Shown here in pieces: positions 47,767 to 58,389 of a stretch of 64,000 bases of DNA (position 1 is its first letter; every line of letters starts with the position of its first letter). The DNA comes from Loripinus fragilis (lineage: Eukaryota; Mollusca; Bivalvia; Lucinida; Lucinidae), in assembly GCA_964019695.1 (NCBI GenBank), contig OZ026520.1:91454913-91518912 (forward strand), written 5' to 3'. The notes under the pieces are model-generated. The model saw nothing but the letters and a program-made list of their open reading frames with translations. It had not been told where the DNA came from and did no database searches. A program made the translations under genes and the position numbers.

Positions 47767-47910
47767 GTTTATTTGATAAGGCAAAAAAGAAAATTCTTGG
47801 TGATCGTGATGATGCAGATGATGTTGATTCACCTAGTAAAGCCAGTACACAAGTAACTCCCCAGGCCACCAGCTTGTATGATGTTGATTACTGGGGAGCA
47901 CAAGAGATAG
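47767..47910 (+). CDS. RBSN: Rabenosyn-5 orthologue, coding exon 2
   Basis: The acceptor is TTGTTTCAG and the donor GTGAGT. Entered in phase 1, it reads 'GLFDKAKKKILGDRDDADD' and ends 'SLYDVDYWGAQEIG'. The lysine-rich helix aligns with the KAKKAKDRLLKR segment of vertebrate Rabenosyn-5. The end corresponds to the conserved 'W-x-PQELG' just before the next helix. It links the C2H2 finger to the FYVE region. Confidence 0.85.
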
Positions 47911-48124
47911 GTGAGTGATGCCAAAATTATTTTTACTAATGAGTTCTACTCTGTGGGGTTTAACTGACATAGTTTGTACACCTTCTTATCTTTCCAATCC
48001 CACTTTTATCCTTATCAAAATAGTGATTCACTAATTGTTTATCAATTTTAATTAATACATGGTGTTATATGATTCCCAGATGCAACTTCATGTGATAGAA
48101 ATGATTAACATGTACCTATTACAG

Positions 48125-48268
48125 GTGTGGTACATAGCTGGACGGACAAATTTCGTGCTATGCGAGATGCTCGTGTAGATAAGTATGTTGTGGAGACAAA
48201 CAAACTGCTGATACGACTGGACAAGTTAATAAGTCCCGAGGCTCCAACGGAAGGGGGCAAGAGGAAAG
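48125..48268 (+). CDS. RBSN: Rabenosyn-5 orthologue, coding exon 3
   Basis: Acceptor ACCTATTACAG, donor GTAAGA, phase 1 to 1. It encodes 'HSWTDKFRAMRDARVDKYVV' then 'ETNKLLIRLDKLI'. This matches the family segment 'H..DFKK.RAARIDHYVVEVNKLIIRLEKL' that leads into the FYVE domain. It is likely helical and is the most recognisable non-zinc part of the protein. Confidence 0.9.
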
Positions 48269-48584
48269 GTAAGACTGGGGCCTAAACTTTAAAGTGCCAA
48301 GAAAAATTGCATCTGAAAAATGACGTCTGCTGAAGTCGTCTGCTGCAAATAATTGCCTAACATTACTGACTAATTTAAGTATTGAAGCAAACAGGGTGGG
48401 CCCAGATCATACTGCTCCTATAGGATCTGGGTCCACACTGTTTGTCATAGAGGCTTCATAAACATTTCAGCAGACGAGAAAAGCAGACAACTTTTGTTGC
48501 GATTGGCGCTTTAAGAGTTAAAATAAATATTGTTATTTTGCCATTTCCTCCCTCCCTAGCTATTTTATCCCTACTGCGACAAAA

Positions 48585-48898
48585 TTAACCCTTTGTATGC
48601 TAATGGATTCTTCCTTCTGGTTCGCTACAATAAACTGGAGATATTCCGTTGTACATATCTAGGGGTGTCAGTTTATAATTTTTAAAAAGTATTTTATACT
48701 ATTGTCTATTGTTAGGTGAAGTGGCCGTCCTGACATGACCATAGCTGTTGACTGGGACGTAAAGAATCAAACCTAACCAAAAAACCTTTGGAAACAGTGT
48801 AGACCCTGATGAAATGCAGCATTATGCTGCATTTCATCTGGGTCTTCACTGTTTGCAAAATCACTCATTTAGGGGTTTCATGAATACAAAGGGTTAAA
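48585..48898. mobile_element. MITE family A copy with a SINE B tail inside (intron 3 of RBSN)
   Basis: The ends are TTAACCCTTTGTATGC and GAATACAAAGGGTTAA, with the ATGCAGCATTATGCTGCAT palindrome at about 48815. The stretch 48708-48787 ('GTTAGGTGAAGTGGCCGTCC', 'CATGACCATAGCTGTTGACT', 'GGGACGTAAAGAATCAAACC') is the 3' end of SINE family B inserted within it. Confidence 0.75.
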
Positions 48899-48975
48899 GC
48901 CTCAGAAGTTTTTCTTTTCTTTACATGTCTGCCTAATGAGACAAATTAGGCAAACATATAAACTGAAAAAATATA

Positions 48976-49177
48976 TAGTAAAACCTGTCTTAAGCGGCCA
49001 CTAAAAAGACCAAAAATTGTTTTTCAAGACCGATTATTGCTTAATGCAGGTCAAAAGTATTGCAGAATGCTCCAAGAGAGCATTCTGCAATACTTTCGAC
49101 CTTCATTAAGCTAGCATTTGTCTTTAAGATCTTTGTTTTGTCTATTTTTGAGTGATCGCTTAAGACAGGTTTTACTG
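48976..49177. mobile_element. MITE family B copy
   Basis: The ends GTAAAACCTGTCTTAAGCGG and CGCTTAAGACAGGTTTTAC are inverted repeats. The centre is 'TTGCAGAATGCTCCAAGAG' facing 'AGAGCATTCTGCAATAC'. The second copy is at 61923-62131. A SINE starts directly at its right end. Confidence 0.8.
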
Positions 49178-49371
49178 GGAGCGCAGTGGCTCAGTGGTAG
49201 AGTGCTTGTCTTGAGACCTGGTCCAGGTTCAAGCCTCACCGGCGTCACTGCGTTGTGGTCCTTGAGCAAGACACATTTATCCTAGCTTAGTAGTACTGGT
49301 TCAACCCAGGAAGACCCATCCCTGTTTAACTGAAAGATTGTTGATGGGACGTAAGGAATCAAATCAAACAA
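49178..49371 (+). mobile_element. SINE family A copy
   Basis: GGAGCGCAGTGGCTCAGTGG head with box A, box B-like 'GGTTCAAGCCTC', core 'GTCCTTGAGCAAGACACATT' and tail 'AATCAAATCAAACAAACAAA'. Confidence 0.85.
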
Positions 49372-49387
49372 ACAAACATATAATATT

Positions 49388-49575
49388 AGAGGAGTGCAGT
49401 GGTAGAGTGCTCAACTTAAAGATTGATTGGTTGCTGGTTCGAGTCTCAAAGGAGGCACTGTGTTGTATCCTTGAGCAAGACATTTTATCCTCTGCATATA
49501 ACTGGTTCATCCCGGAAAACATCCTGACATGACTGAAAAACTGTTGATTGGGATGTATCCACTCAATCAGGCAAA
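49388..49575 (+). mobile_element. SINE family A, diverged relative
   Basis: 'GGAGTGCAGTGGTAGAGTGC', box B 'GGTTCGAGTCTC', core 'TCCTTGAGCAAGACATTTTA' and 'CTGAAAAACTGTTGATTGGG'. It differs throughout from the adjacent copy, so it is older or a subfamily. Confidence 0.7.
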
Positions 49576-49932
49576 ATTACATGTATATGTTTTACCGTCT
49601 TGTGAATAATTCTGAACTGTGGCTTACTCGAGTGAAACTCAATTTTGTTTAACAATTTTATTGTTAGAAGTACCTCAAAGAAAGACTTGATACAATGTAC
49701 AGAAATGGAGGTTATTCCATTACGTGACGACAGCGTTTTTAAATTTACACTTAAATATAGCACAGTCTCTGAAAAAGATTCATTTTAAGTTCTCTGACTG
49801 TAGTATTCATTTGAAATTTTCCATAATCATATTTAATTCAGTAATGTGGAGAAATGAATATTGTTTTCTCATATAACGTGATGAATTTGGTATCCATATA
49901 CCTTTTAACGCTCCTTGCTAGCAGCAAATTTT

Positions 49933-50140
49933 GTTGTCTGCTGGTAAGGTTTGCAAACTGTTTGGACCCAGATCAGGACGGACAAAAAGGCATGAAAAAT
50001 TATTCTGAAGACAGAATGTCTGTCCTGATCTGGATCCAAACTGTTTGACATGAAAAATGTGTTCCTGAAAGAACTCATTTAATAAGTTAATTTTGACAAA
50101 AAAGTCAGCGGACAAAAGCATGAAAAATTACCCAGAATGC
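49933..50140. mobile_element. MITE family E copy abutting the FYVE exon acceptor
   Basis: 'TTGTTGTCTGCTGGTAAGGT' to 'TGAAAAATTACCCAGAATGC'. Inner arms are 'GACCCAGATCAGGACGGACA' and 'TGTCTGTCCTGATCTGGATC'. Its right end is 15 bp before RBSN exon 4. Confidence 0.75.
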
Positions 50141-50155
50141 CCTTGTTATTTTCAG

Positions 50156-50317
50156 TATTTGAGAAGTCTGTGGTGATGTGGACACCCGACAGTGAAGTAA
50201 AGAATTGTCCTTTCTGTGGTCGTTCCTTTGGCATGACTCGACGAAGACATCACTGCCGACTCTGCGGAGGAATCATGTGTGATCGATGCTCGCATTTTCT
50301 TACACATGCCTATGCAA
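50156..50317 (+). CDS. RBSN: Rabenosyn-5 orthologue, coding exon 4 (FYVE domain, most of it)
   Basis: FYVE zinc fingers bind phosphatidylinositol 3-phosphate and place the protein on early endosomes. The exon shows all hallmarks: W-T-P-D (the WxxD motif), paired cysteines 'CPFC', the basic 'RRRHHCRLC' motif that contacts the lipid, and 'CDRC'. The fourth cysteine pair is in exon 6 ('CQEC'). Acceptor TTGTTATTTTCAG, donor GTGAGT, phase 1 to 1. All zinc ligands and basic residues are present, so the domain should be functional. The acceptor lies 15 bp from a MITE end, so the branch point probably lies inside the MITE. Confidence 0.95.
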
Positions 50318-50811
50318 GTGAGTATAAAACCTCATGTTTCTTGGGGAATAACAGGGATTTTCCTAGTTAGTGATTTCCCAATATTTAGGGAAACATTTCG
50401 AATGCAATGAATGTGTTCATCTGACAGCAGGTATAAATTTCATTCCAGAACAACGATTGCTAAAACTTGGGTGTAATAAAACAACGCATGATTTTTTTTT
50501 TGAAATATAATATTCAGATGGTCAGTATTACTACAAGATGGGTGCCCCCACCCCCCTATAGTTAATTCTGAAGGAATACCATTGAGACATAGGGGATCTA
50601 ACATGAGTGCTCATTAGTATTGATTGAGTAAACAAGTTGGAAAAGAATGAGATAATACAAGGCCTTGAATTTGATCATAATTGAGCATGAATGTTAGATT
50701 CTACTAAAATTACTTTGAAATGGCCTTTTTGCGTGAACACATTAGGATTTACAATGTTTTTATGGGCATCATTACATGACGTTACCCAAATAAGTTACAT
50801 TTTTAATCAGG

Positions 50812-50972
50812 CCTTTAGTTAAGAGTGCGTACTAAAATATTAACTTTCTTATTTCTCAACCAAAACCTATGTTGTGGGTACTCAAAAGAACCCAAAACAT
50901 ATGTTAAAACTTATGGGTAAGAAAACACTGACTTTTTTACGCTCAGATATTTTGTTTATCTAAACCTGAGTT
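50812..50972. mobile_element. MITE family F copy
   Basis: 'GGCCTTTAGTTAAGAGTGCG', 'TTCTCAACCAAAACCTATG', 'GGGTACTCAAAAGAACCCA' and 'TTATGGGTAAGAAAACACTG', ending 'TTATCTAAACCTGA'. Confidence 0.65.
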
Positions 50973-51065
50973 TAATGTACTAGTGTTTTATCGATTTATA
51001 TTCATGACATCATTTCTGACCTAAACATGACTGTCAGACACCAGATGATTTAATTACTTTCAGTA

Positions 51066-51523
51066 TTAAACCTTTATATACTGGAAACCCCTAAAAGGGT
51101 ACTTTGGCAAACAGTGAAGCCCCAGATGAAATGCAGCATAATGCTGCATTTCATCAGGGTCTGCACTATTTGCTAAGATTAAAACAACCTTCAGAGGGAG
51201 TGCAGTGGCTCAGTGGTAGAGTGCTTGACTCGAGACAGAGGGGCCGCCGGTTTGAGCCTCACCTGTATCTGCATTGTGTCCTTGAGCAAGACACATTAAT
51301 CCTATCTTAGTACTGGTTCAACCTAGGAAGACCCGTTCCTACATAACTGAAAGATTGTTGATGGGACGTAAAGGATCAAATCAAACAAACAAACAAAAAC
51401 AACCTTCAGGGACTGATAAACATCATAATTGAGAAAATTCTACCTACCTATGACACAACGGGCAGTCCCATACTTATTGCATCAATATGTATGAGAAAAT
51501 CTATCAGAATACAAAGGGGTAAA
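51066..51523. mobile_element. MITE family A copy split by a SINE
   Basis: Ends are TTAAACCTTTATATACTGG and GAATACAAAGGGGTAAAA, centre ATGCAGCATAATGCTGCAT at about 51130. The SINE at 51195-51395 lies inside, flanked by a 14-bp duplication of the MITE sequence. Confidence 0.8.
51195..51395 (+). mobile_element. SINE family A copy with 14-bp target duplication
   Basis: 'AGGGAGTGCAGTGGCTCAGT' head, core 'GTCCTTGAGCAAGACACATT', tail 'AATCAAACAAACAAAC'. AAAACAACCTTCAG is present at 51181-51194 and again at 51396-51409, a clear LINE-mediated insertion mark. Confidence 0.9.
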
Positions 51524-51603
51524 AGCATTATATCTTTAGATATTAATAGGTAAAACTTTTTGACCTTCCGTCAAGACCACACATATTTGACTGCCATCAA
51601 TAT

Positions 51604-51833
51604 ATGAGCCTCGTCATGAGAAAACCTGTCTTTGTGGTTTCCGATCAGGCCTTGTTCAAACAAGCCTGCTCAGCTACAGAGGCTAGCTAGAAAATTAAAA
51701 AATGCTAGCAGGAAGTCTAGATATGATACTTTCTAACAAGCAAATAACAAAGGCGCTGATCAGATCCGCGCATGCTGGTCTGTGCCTTTGTTGTTCGCAA
51801 AACCCAAAAGACAGGTTTTCTCGCTTTAAGACC
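51604..51833. mobile_element. MITE family D copy
   Basis: 'GAGCCTCGTCATGAGAAAAC' and 'AGACAGGTTTTCTCGC' are the facing ends. The interior 'AACAAGCCTGCTCAGCTACA' and 'AACAAAGGCGCTGATCAG' match 35104 and 59035. Confidence 0.7.
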
Positions 51834-52039
51834 AATATTTGGGCATATTTTTCTCAGAAAACAAAGGGCCAATTGAAGTCAAATTTCATGCGGAGTTTCC
51901 TTTTGATGAGACACCTTTATACATGTATGACTTTATACAGTCCAAGTCACATGACTAAAATGACTGCCATGCCAATGTTAGGTAAAAACTCATCAAACAT
52001 CTTCTGCTCCAGAACCAACTGCTGAAGTTGATCATTAAG

Positions 52040-52345
52040 GGCTTAGAATGAACAAAACTCCAAAAGAAATATCTCTTTAAGAAAAAGAGACAAAAATTTT
52101 CAGCGTAAATATTTTCTTATCTATCAGTTTTAACATTTGATTTGGGTGCTTAAAAGAACCGTCTCAATGAGACGGTTCTTTTGGGTACCCACAACATATG
52201 TTTTGGTTGGGAAATAAGAAAATTAATTATTGATTGGAGGCCTGTAAGAAGGTTCTTTTTGAGTACCCTCAACATATGTTTTGGTTGAGAAATTATAAAA
52301 CTTGTTTTTTATTATTGTTTTAATTACACACTCTTGTTTGGAGGC
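52040..52345. mobile_element. MITE family F copy with a perfect 31-nt palindrome
   Basis: Centre: AAAAGAACCGTCTCA, A, TGAGACGGTTCTTTT (about 52153), perfect 15-bp arms. Flanks 'TTTTCTTATCTATC' and 'TTTTGGTTGGGAAATAAGAA' match the other family F copies. A second partial right arm follows at about 52250. Confidence 0.65.
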
Positions 52346-52351
52346 TTGATC

Positions 52352-52766
52352 CCAGGGATTTTCCTACCTTTCTGAAGTCGGGGCCGGGGGCCTGTAGAAT
52401 TTTGGAAAAAAGCATTTGGACCATCAAATTTGGAAAGCTAGAACTTGACTGCAATTTTAAATGGATTAAAAAACATATAAGAAATTAGCAGTGTAAAGCT
52501 GCTTTAATTGCCCACCATAAAAATACATGAACAATTTCATAAATCTGAATGAAAACATGTTTTCATTCACATTTTTATGCAATTTTCTATGCATCTGTAA
52601 CTTTGGTATTTTTGATTGGATTTTCATGAAACTTTAACCACAATCTAGAACTGAGAAATTGGGAATGATAAATACACCATATTGGGAAGGTTTTGCTCAT
52701 TTTTGAATTGGGAAGGGGGCGTTTTTCTGCCCCAAATCAGGCACAGGAAAATCCTTGGATCCAGGT
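52352..52766. mobile_element. MITE family G copy
   Basis: The ends CCAGGGATTTTCCTA and AGGAAAATCCTTGG are inverted. The interior palindrome is 'GAATGAAAACATGTTTTCAT'. It matches 56667-57086. Confidence 0.75.
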
Positions 52767-52837
52767 TTGAAAATATTTGCATTTTATTTGTGATTGCCAT
52801 CAGAAAGGTTTCCTTAAATTGCTTGTCGACTGGGGAT

Positions 52838-53010
52838 GTCGTTTGCAAACAGTTTGGAGCCAGATCAGGGCCAACAGAACTTCTGTCTTGATCTGAATCC
52901 AAACCATTTGGCACTCTGATAGTATTCATGAATTTTTTTTCAGTTTTGAAAAAAGTCAGCAGACGACAACACCAGCATGAAAAATTACCCAGCATGCAAA
53001 GAGTTAATAA
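52838..53010. mobile_element. MITE family E copy
   Basis: 'GTTTGCAAACAGTTTGGAGC', 'AGATCAGGGCCAACAGAACT' against 'TCTTGATCTGAATCCAAACC', and 'AAATTACCCAGCATGCAAAG' at the right end. Confidence 0.65.
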
Positions 53011-53012
53011 GT

Positions 53013-53215
53013 TAATAGCATAGGTCCAGTTAAGCAAAATTTTTGAGCGTAAAAATGCAATTATTTTCTTACCCAGCAATCCAAACATATGTTTTGGGTG
53101 CTCAAAGAACCGTCTCATTGAGACAGTTCTTTTGAGTACCCACAACATATGTTTTGGTTGAGAAATAAGAAAAATAATTTTCAGTTACGCTCGTTTATCT
53201 CGAGGCCTGAATAGT
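53013..53215. mobile_element. MITE family F copy
   Basis: Contains 'CTCAAAGAACCGTCTCATTG' facing 'AGACAGTTCTTTTGAGTACC', then 'CATATGTTTTGGTTGAGAAA'. It lies 43 bp before the microexon. Confidence 0.6.
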
Positions 53216-53258
53216 GTATGTGTTTGTTTTATTGATTTGTGATTTCCATCTCTACTAG

Positions 53259-53270
53259 AATCTGCTGCTG
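53259..53270 (+). CDS. RBSN: Rabenosyn-5 orthologue, candidate 12-nt microexon 5
   Basis: A pyrimidine tract ending CATCTCTACTAG, 12 nt (AATCTGCTGCTG), then a consensus GTAAGT donor. Twelve nt keep phase 1 to 1, so inclusion adds four residues (read KSAAE before KLTNP) between the third and fourth FYVE cysteine pairs; skipping gives KKLTNP. Both forms are in frame. Vertebrate proteins have a variable linker here, so this would be a cassette in that linker. Splice sites are strong, but no transcript data are available. Confidence 0.5.
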
Positions 53271-53311
53271 GTAAGTTTTAGCCCCCAATATTAGAAGGAA
53301 TTCCTGGCCCT

Positions 53312-56300
53312 GAGGTTATAAAACTTTTTTCATACTCAATTGAACTGAGCATGAAAGGGGGAGTTCCACCCTATATGGAATTTACATAGGGTTCTGCCCA
53401 CGCACAGAATTTGATAGAATTTTGTAGAAAGATTGTCTATTACATGTGTGTTCCATTTGTGAGATATTTACCCAGTCATCTATTTCAGTTTTTTAAATTC
53501 AAATAATTTTAAATTTTAAAATTAAATAAGTGGACACCCTATTTAAAAGTGGCCCTATGCGACGAGATTTTTGATTTTTCAGCCTAATTTATTCTCAACA
53601 TGATGCCTAGTAATTTGTAATTATGTATGTACCATACATATATTTCAATGTATGAAATGAACAAGTCCATATCAAATTTTGTTTGAAGGTACCCCTAGAT
53701 TTAACATTTTGAAAATATTTTCAACAAATTAAATTGTCAATTTTGCCTAGTTTCTGTTCTTGTCAACCTATGAAATTTATATCAAATTTGTCCACACATG
53801 TGTTTGTTATAATCATAAAATCTGAGGAAAAAATAAAACCGGTAAAATGAAGTTTTCTGAATTTCAATCTTAATGGTCAACATTTTGCAGAATGTAAAAA
53901 TCAAGACTTTAAGTAAACTTCCAGGAGTATGCTCAATTAACAAAGAGTTCTGTTCTGCACAGGCAAAGATCTTCATGATATTATGTAAATTGACTGTAAG
54001 GCTTATAAGTATTTTGCTTTTTATCGCTTTTTATTGGTTGATTACAACATTTGGTATTGTGTAGTATGTGATTATAGGGGTACCCCCCCCACGAAGCAGC
54101 ACAATTTACATCTATCAGAAATCAGAATTTCTAAAATTGATAATTATTAGAATAATCTGTGAGTTCTAGCCTATGTGTGTGGTACACACATTACCATATC
54201 TATCACATAAAATTGTTAAAATAATGTTTCCTTTAGAATATTTACTCAAATTCAGATGTACAAATCATATCAACAATGTTTGGGTTTTCATTATGGCTTG
54301 TTACAGTTCTTGTCAACCTTTCCCATCTATAATGTATAAGGATAATATTCACAAGATTTGAAGCCCGGAAATATATTTGTTTGAATGGTGAGTCAGACTT
54401 TTGTTAAATGAATAAATATTATTGAAATCATTATAAATATTTATGCCTGGTTTTACAAAAGCGCTTAGTATGTCAGCATTATGGTTATCAGGTCATTTGA
54501 GAATCAAATTCGTGATTCTATAACCACGATGGAAATAACAGCACAAAGAATGTTTCACCTCGTCTAATGCCAGATGTTCAGTATGTATATATTCATGAAT
54601 TCGCTACGTAATTCTTAATGCTTGAAAATCCATTTATAATCTTAAAAAGTATCATTTTTATTTTCTTCAACTCCATTTCTATTTATAAGAGCAGTTTTAA
54701 AACTTTTGTTGGAATATTAATGATTTTAAATGGGGCTTATGATAAGTATTATGGATACTCTTTTGAAATGTTTGGCGGATAGAACTTAATGAAGGAAAAA
54801 TAACCACAATCAATACCAATTAAGAAACAATGCAATTCAAAAGAGATCCTGTAAACAATTCATTAAAATATACACATTGATTGACTAAGGGACTGCAAAT
54901 AAGGATACTATTTAAATAATGCGGGAAAACGGATCATTCCATACTAGAAATAAACTATAAAATTTTAAAACTTAAGACTCAGTTTCACTCAGGCTCTGCA
55001 TGACACTAAATGGAAAGTGCTGCAGCTCGCGTGCCTTCTAGCACTGGCTTAAATGGTCTTCTGCTTTCTGCTGAAACTAAATATTCCAGAAGGACCAGAA
55101 TATGAAAATACAACACTTTATCAATGTAAGGGGGAAAGTTTTCCCCGATACAAAGACAGCTGGTGTGAAATCCAAGTTCTCTGAAAAAAGAACCTACCAA
55201 AATAGTGAAAATGTACACTATTTCTTAAACACTTGACCTGGTTTCACTAAGTTTGTGAGAGTTAATGAGAAGTATGCACATGGTCCTGAACCAATTTACC
55301 CTCAATATTTGATTGGGAAGGACATAAGATAGAGGAAATTCTAGGTGCAACAGGAACATAGAATGTAGATGGAGACGATGAATTACCTAGCATAAATACT
55401 AATCTTTTTTATTTTTTTTTTCATTGGCTAAAAGATATTAAGAAGATAAACACCTCTCGGCTTCAGTCCAAAAATAATTTGGAAACCAGTGGAAGATCAA
55501 TTCACAAATGGTAACTGCTGGACATACACCCATACACCTAAGTTCTAGACCGAGTGCTACTTATCAAGTGCTGCTTACAGAAATGCCAGTTTTATGCTAT
55601 TTTATTAGCTAAAACTTCTGACACCAACAAATTATTGGACCTAATTTGGATAAGGATACTAAATAGTGATAGTCAATACGTTTTTAGTATAATACTGGTG
55701 GAAAAACTGCGGTTTGTAAGACCTAACTGGAATATTTTATTTGAAATCACTTATGAATCAAAACTGACTAAACTCATTTTATGCAAATTATAACACTTTT
55801 ACCGGTGTCCAAATTTTATGAAAATTTACATGCATAAAGAGGATGTATTTGACCTACTTTTCTGAAAATATTATGGGTTGACAAAAACTGGAACATGGTG
55901 AATATTAGGACAGAATCCCCTATAGACACTAACTTTAGTGTTCAAATTGTGGATAATTCAAATTTTGATGGGTCAGAAAAAAATTATCTAGATGTACTCA
56001 TATACATTAATGGTAGTAAGGTATACCCTGGGAAGTCTTCTTTTATATTCCAACCAAAGAATGTAGCAGTCAACAATGTTAATGATTTGAGACTGATATT
56101 TAATAGGTCATATATAAGCACAAAGAGGGTGTACTTCAAGGTGTCCCCCTGTGGCCTAACAGCGTTCGAGGAATAAAATAATTTCATTTTTGTAGTTGTT
56201 ATACCGTAGGTATTCAACATACAAAATATTATCCAAATCCATGCGTGGGCAGATTTGGAACTCCCCCTTTATCCTGGATAAACCCTGACAAGTTTAAAGC

Positions 56301-56438
56301 ATAAAAATTATTAGATTTCAGCATTTTAGTTTTTATGAGTGGTTGAATTTTCATGCTCAATTGAAACAATCATGAATTTTTATGTATATTGGGGCCAGAT
56401 CACTCATGCTAAGTTAGTTGAGCATGAAAAAAGTTTAA
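53312..56438. mobile_element. Large (3.1 kb) element with inverted ends in the RBSN intron
   Basis: The left end 'TTATAAAACTTTTTTCATAC', 'GAGCATGAAAGGGGGAGTTC' and 'TCTGCCCACGCA' are mirrored at the right by 'TGCGTGGGCAGA', 'GAACTCCCCCTTTATCC' and 'GCATGAAAAAAGTTTAATAA', the right arm being longer by an internal insertion. The interior is AT-rich without a recognised transposase. Two frames (55554-55793 and 55895-56176) may be remnants. It is a candidate non-autonomous DNA transposon; the superfamily was not recognised. Confidence 0.6.
55895..56176 (+). CDS. Small ORF (93 aa) inside the 3.1-kb element, unknown
   Basis: It has an ATG start and reads 'MVNIRTESPIDTNFSVQIVD' with alternating hydrophobic residues typical of beta strands ('YLDVLIYINGSKVYPG'), ending TAA. 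No signature was recognised. It is the most protein-like frame in the element. It may be a remnant of its coding region or chance. Confidence 0.25.
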   Translation: MVNIRTESPIDTNFSVQIVDNSNFDGSEKNYLDVLIYINGSKVYPGKSSFIFQPKNVAVNNVNDLRLIFNRSYISTKRVYFKVSPCGLTAFEE

Positions 56439-56518
56439 TAACTGATCACTCACCGCTTTCCTTATTTTCCCAAGAAATCATATGGGCCAGTTTCATTTGT
56501 TTGTATTGATGCTTTACA

Positions 56519-56670
56519 TCCTAGTCAACAATTTTTCAGTCATGTTGGAACGTTTACTGGGTTGAACTAGTACTAAGCAGAGGATAAAGTGTCTTGCTCA
56601 AGGACACAACACAGTACCTCCATTGAGGCTTAAACCAAAGATTCCTGGATCTCAAGTCAAGCACTGAGCC
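56519..56670 (-). mobile_element. SINE family A copy, reverse strand
   Basis: On the minus strand: 'GCTCAGTGCTTGACTTGAGA', 'GTCCTTGAGCAAGACACTTT', 'CTTAGTACTAGTTCAACCC' and 'CTGAAAAATTGTTGACTAGG'. It is truncated at its head by the adjacent family G element. Confidence 0.8.
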
Positions 56671-57086
56671 CAGGGATTTTCCTAACTTTCTGGAGTGGGG
56701 GCCAGGGGCCTGTTGAATTTTGGAAAATATCATTTGAACCTTCAAAATTGGGAAATTTGATTCAGTCTAAAAGAACTGGACTGCTATTTTAAATGGATTA
56801 AAAACCATATAAGAAATTAGCAGTGGTAAGCTATAACATATGGCCTTCATAAAAATGAAAATTTGCATAAAAATGTGAATGAAACATGTTTTCATTAACA
56901 TTTTTATGCAAATTTTCATGCATCTGTAACTTTGCTATTTTTGTTCGGATTTTCATGAAATTTTCACAAAAATAGAGAACTAAGAAGTTTAGAATGATAT
57001 ACGCCATTTTGGGAAATTTTTGCTCATTTTTGAATTGGGAAGGGGCAAATATTCGGCCCCAAATAAGGCTTAGGAAAATCCCTGGA
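56667..57086. mobile_element. MITE family G copy
   Basis: 'CCAGGGATTTTCCTAACTTT' and 'TAGGAAAATCCCTGG' are the inverted ends, with the central palindrome 'GAAACATGTTTTCATTAAC' flanked by 'CATTTTTATGCAAATTTTCA'. About 420 bp. Confidence 0.8.
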
Positions 57087-57966
57087 GAAACTTTTCCTCA
57101 ACATATGAGCCAGCCCATCTAGCATATAAATGAAATCACTCTTTAAATACGTATTACATGGGTGAAAGATTTCAGGATTGTTCCTGAATTCAGGATTTTG
57201 AGGCTGACTTTTCATAGAAAATCAGCCTCATAATGCTGAATTAGTGAGATTTTAATAGGTTCTCTTATTTATATTCAGTCTGTCTAAAGACAAATGACCA
57301 TTTAAACGGGAAATTATGAATATTTAGTTAGCATTCTGCAAGTTCTAAGATAGGAGTTTCAAAAGTTCAGGATTTTGGAAATTTTGAACTTTCACCCATG
57401 CAGAGCTATCTAGTGGGGCTTGAAGTCTGGATTTTTGGTCCGAGTCTTCAACCATATCTATATTTTGTGAATGCGAGCAGTGAAGGCTTTGACAAGACAG
57501 AAAGTTCGCTCAGGCTCGCTCATCTGAGCGTTCACTTGTCACATTACGCATAAACACCAAAATAATGTGAGCTTTCTTATTAGTTTCGGTGCTCATTGGA
57601 AGTTCCCTAATAAGATCCTTTAATGTTTTCATGGAGAAATAAGGAAGATGTTTTATAGATATAGAGACATAGCGAGATTTATTTTGAGTTGAATGTACAT
57701 ATAACAAGTTACATAAGCCCTGTTATATAAGCACCCTATCAAAACCTATGATATCTTCATCTTAACATGAGAGACAACTTTTGTGTAGTCTTTCCATTCC
57801 AGTTTCAGGACTAATCCCCTCATGCATACCTGAAAGAGCTTTCCTAATGACTGACCAGCTGCAATGCAAAAAAAATGTCATTTTATAGCATATTATAGGA
57901 GGGGGGGGGGGGAGAATTAGTGAGTGATTCTGACCCAATTGGTTTACTATCCTAATGCACTCAGAA
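57087..57966. other. RBSN intron, nothing recognised
   Basis: Contains a G tract of about 14 at 57899-57912 and a short 'CGCTCAGGCTCGCTCATCTG' pseudo-palindrome near 57508. No exon was recognised. Confidence 0.4.
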
Positions 57967-58254
57967 AGGTCAGTTGCGTGTCTGACTGCAGATCCAGGGG
58001 TGGCAAGTTAGATCCCGGCCCGGTCCCATACTTTCGTGGAGATTGAGTTTGAAATAATTTCTAGGGTCATTCTCCTCCCTTCCGCTGAATCATTCAAGAA
58101 GGGTTGTTGTCAGTTACAAGCGAAAGTATGTGCACAAAGTACTGGTTAACTGCTTGTTCAAACTTGCCCAGGAAAAAGTGTGGTTAGGTGAACTGACCGT
58201 CCCGCCATGACCATAGATGTTGACTTGGGACGTAAAGCAACAAAAAAAACAAAA
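57967..58254 (+). mobile_element. SINE family B copy
   Basis: 'GTGTCTGACTGCAGATCCAG', 'GAGATTGAGTTTGAAATAAT', 'AAGGGTTGTTGTCAGTTACA', 'GTATGTGCACAAAGTACTGG', 'GTGTGGTTAGGTGAACTGAC', and an A-rich tail with 'GACGTAAAGCAACAAAAA'. Confidence 0.8.
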
Positions 58255-58389
58255 AAGGTAAGCCTCATGCATTACACTCAGAAGAGACAAAACTTCCTCT
58301 TATCTTGTCTGGCACATGTAGAAGTTAACCCTCACCTAAATGAAACCTGATTCCTGCTTCTTATAAAGTATTAGCTATTTCAACCCATT

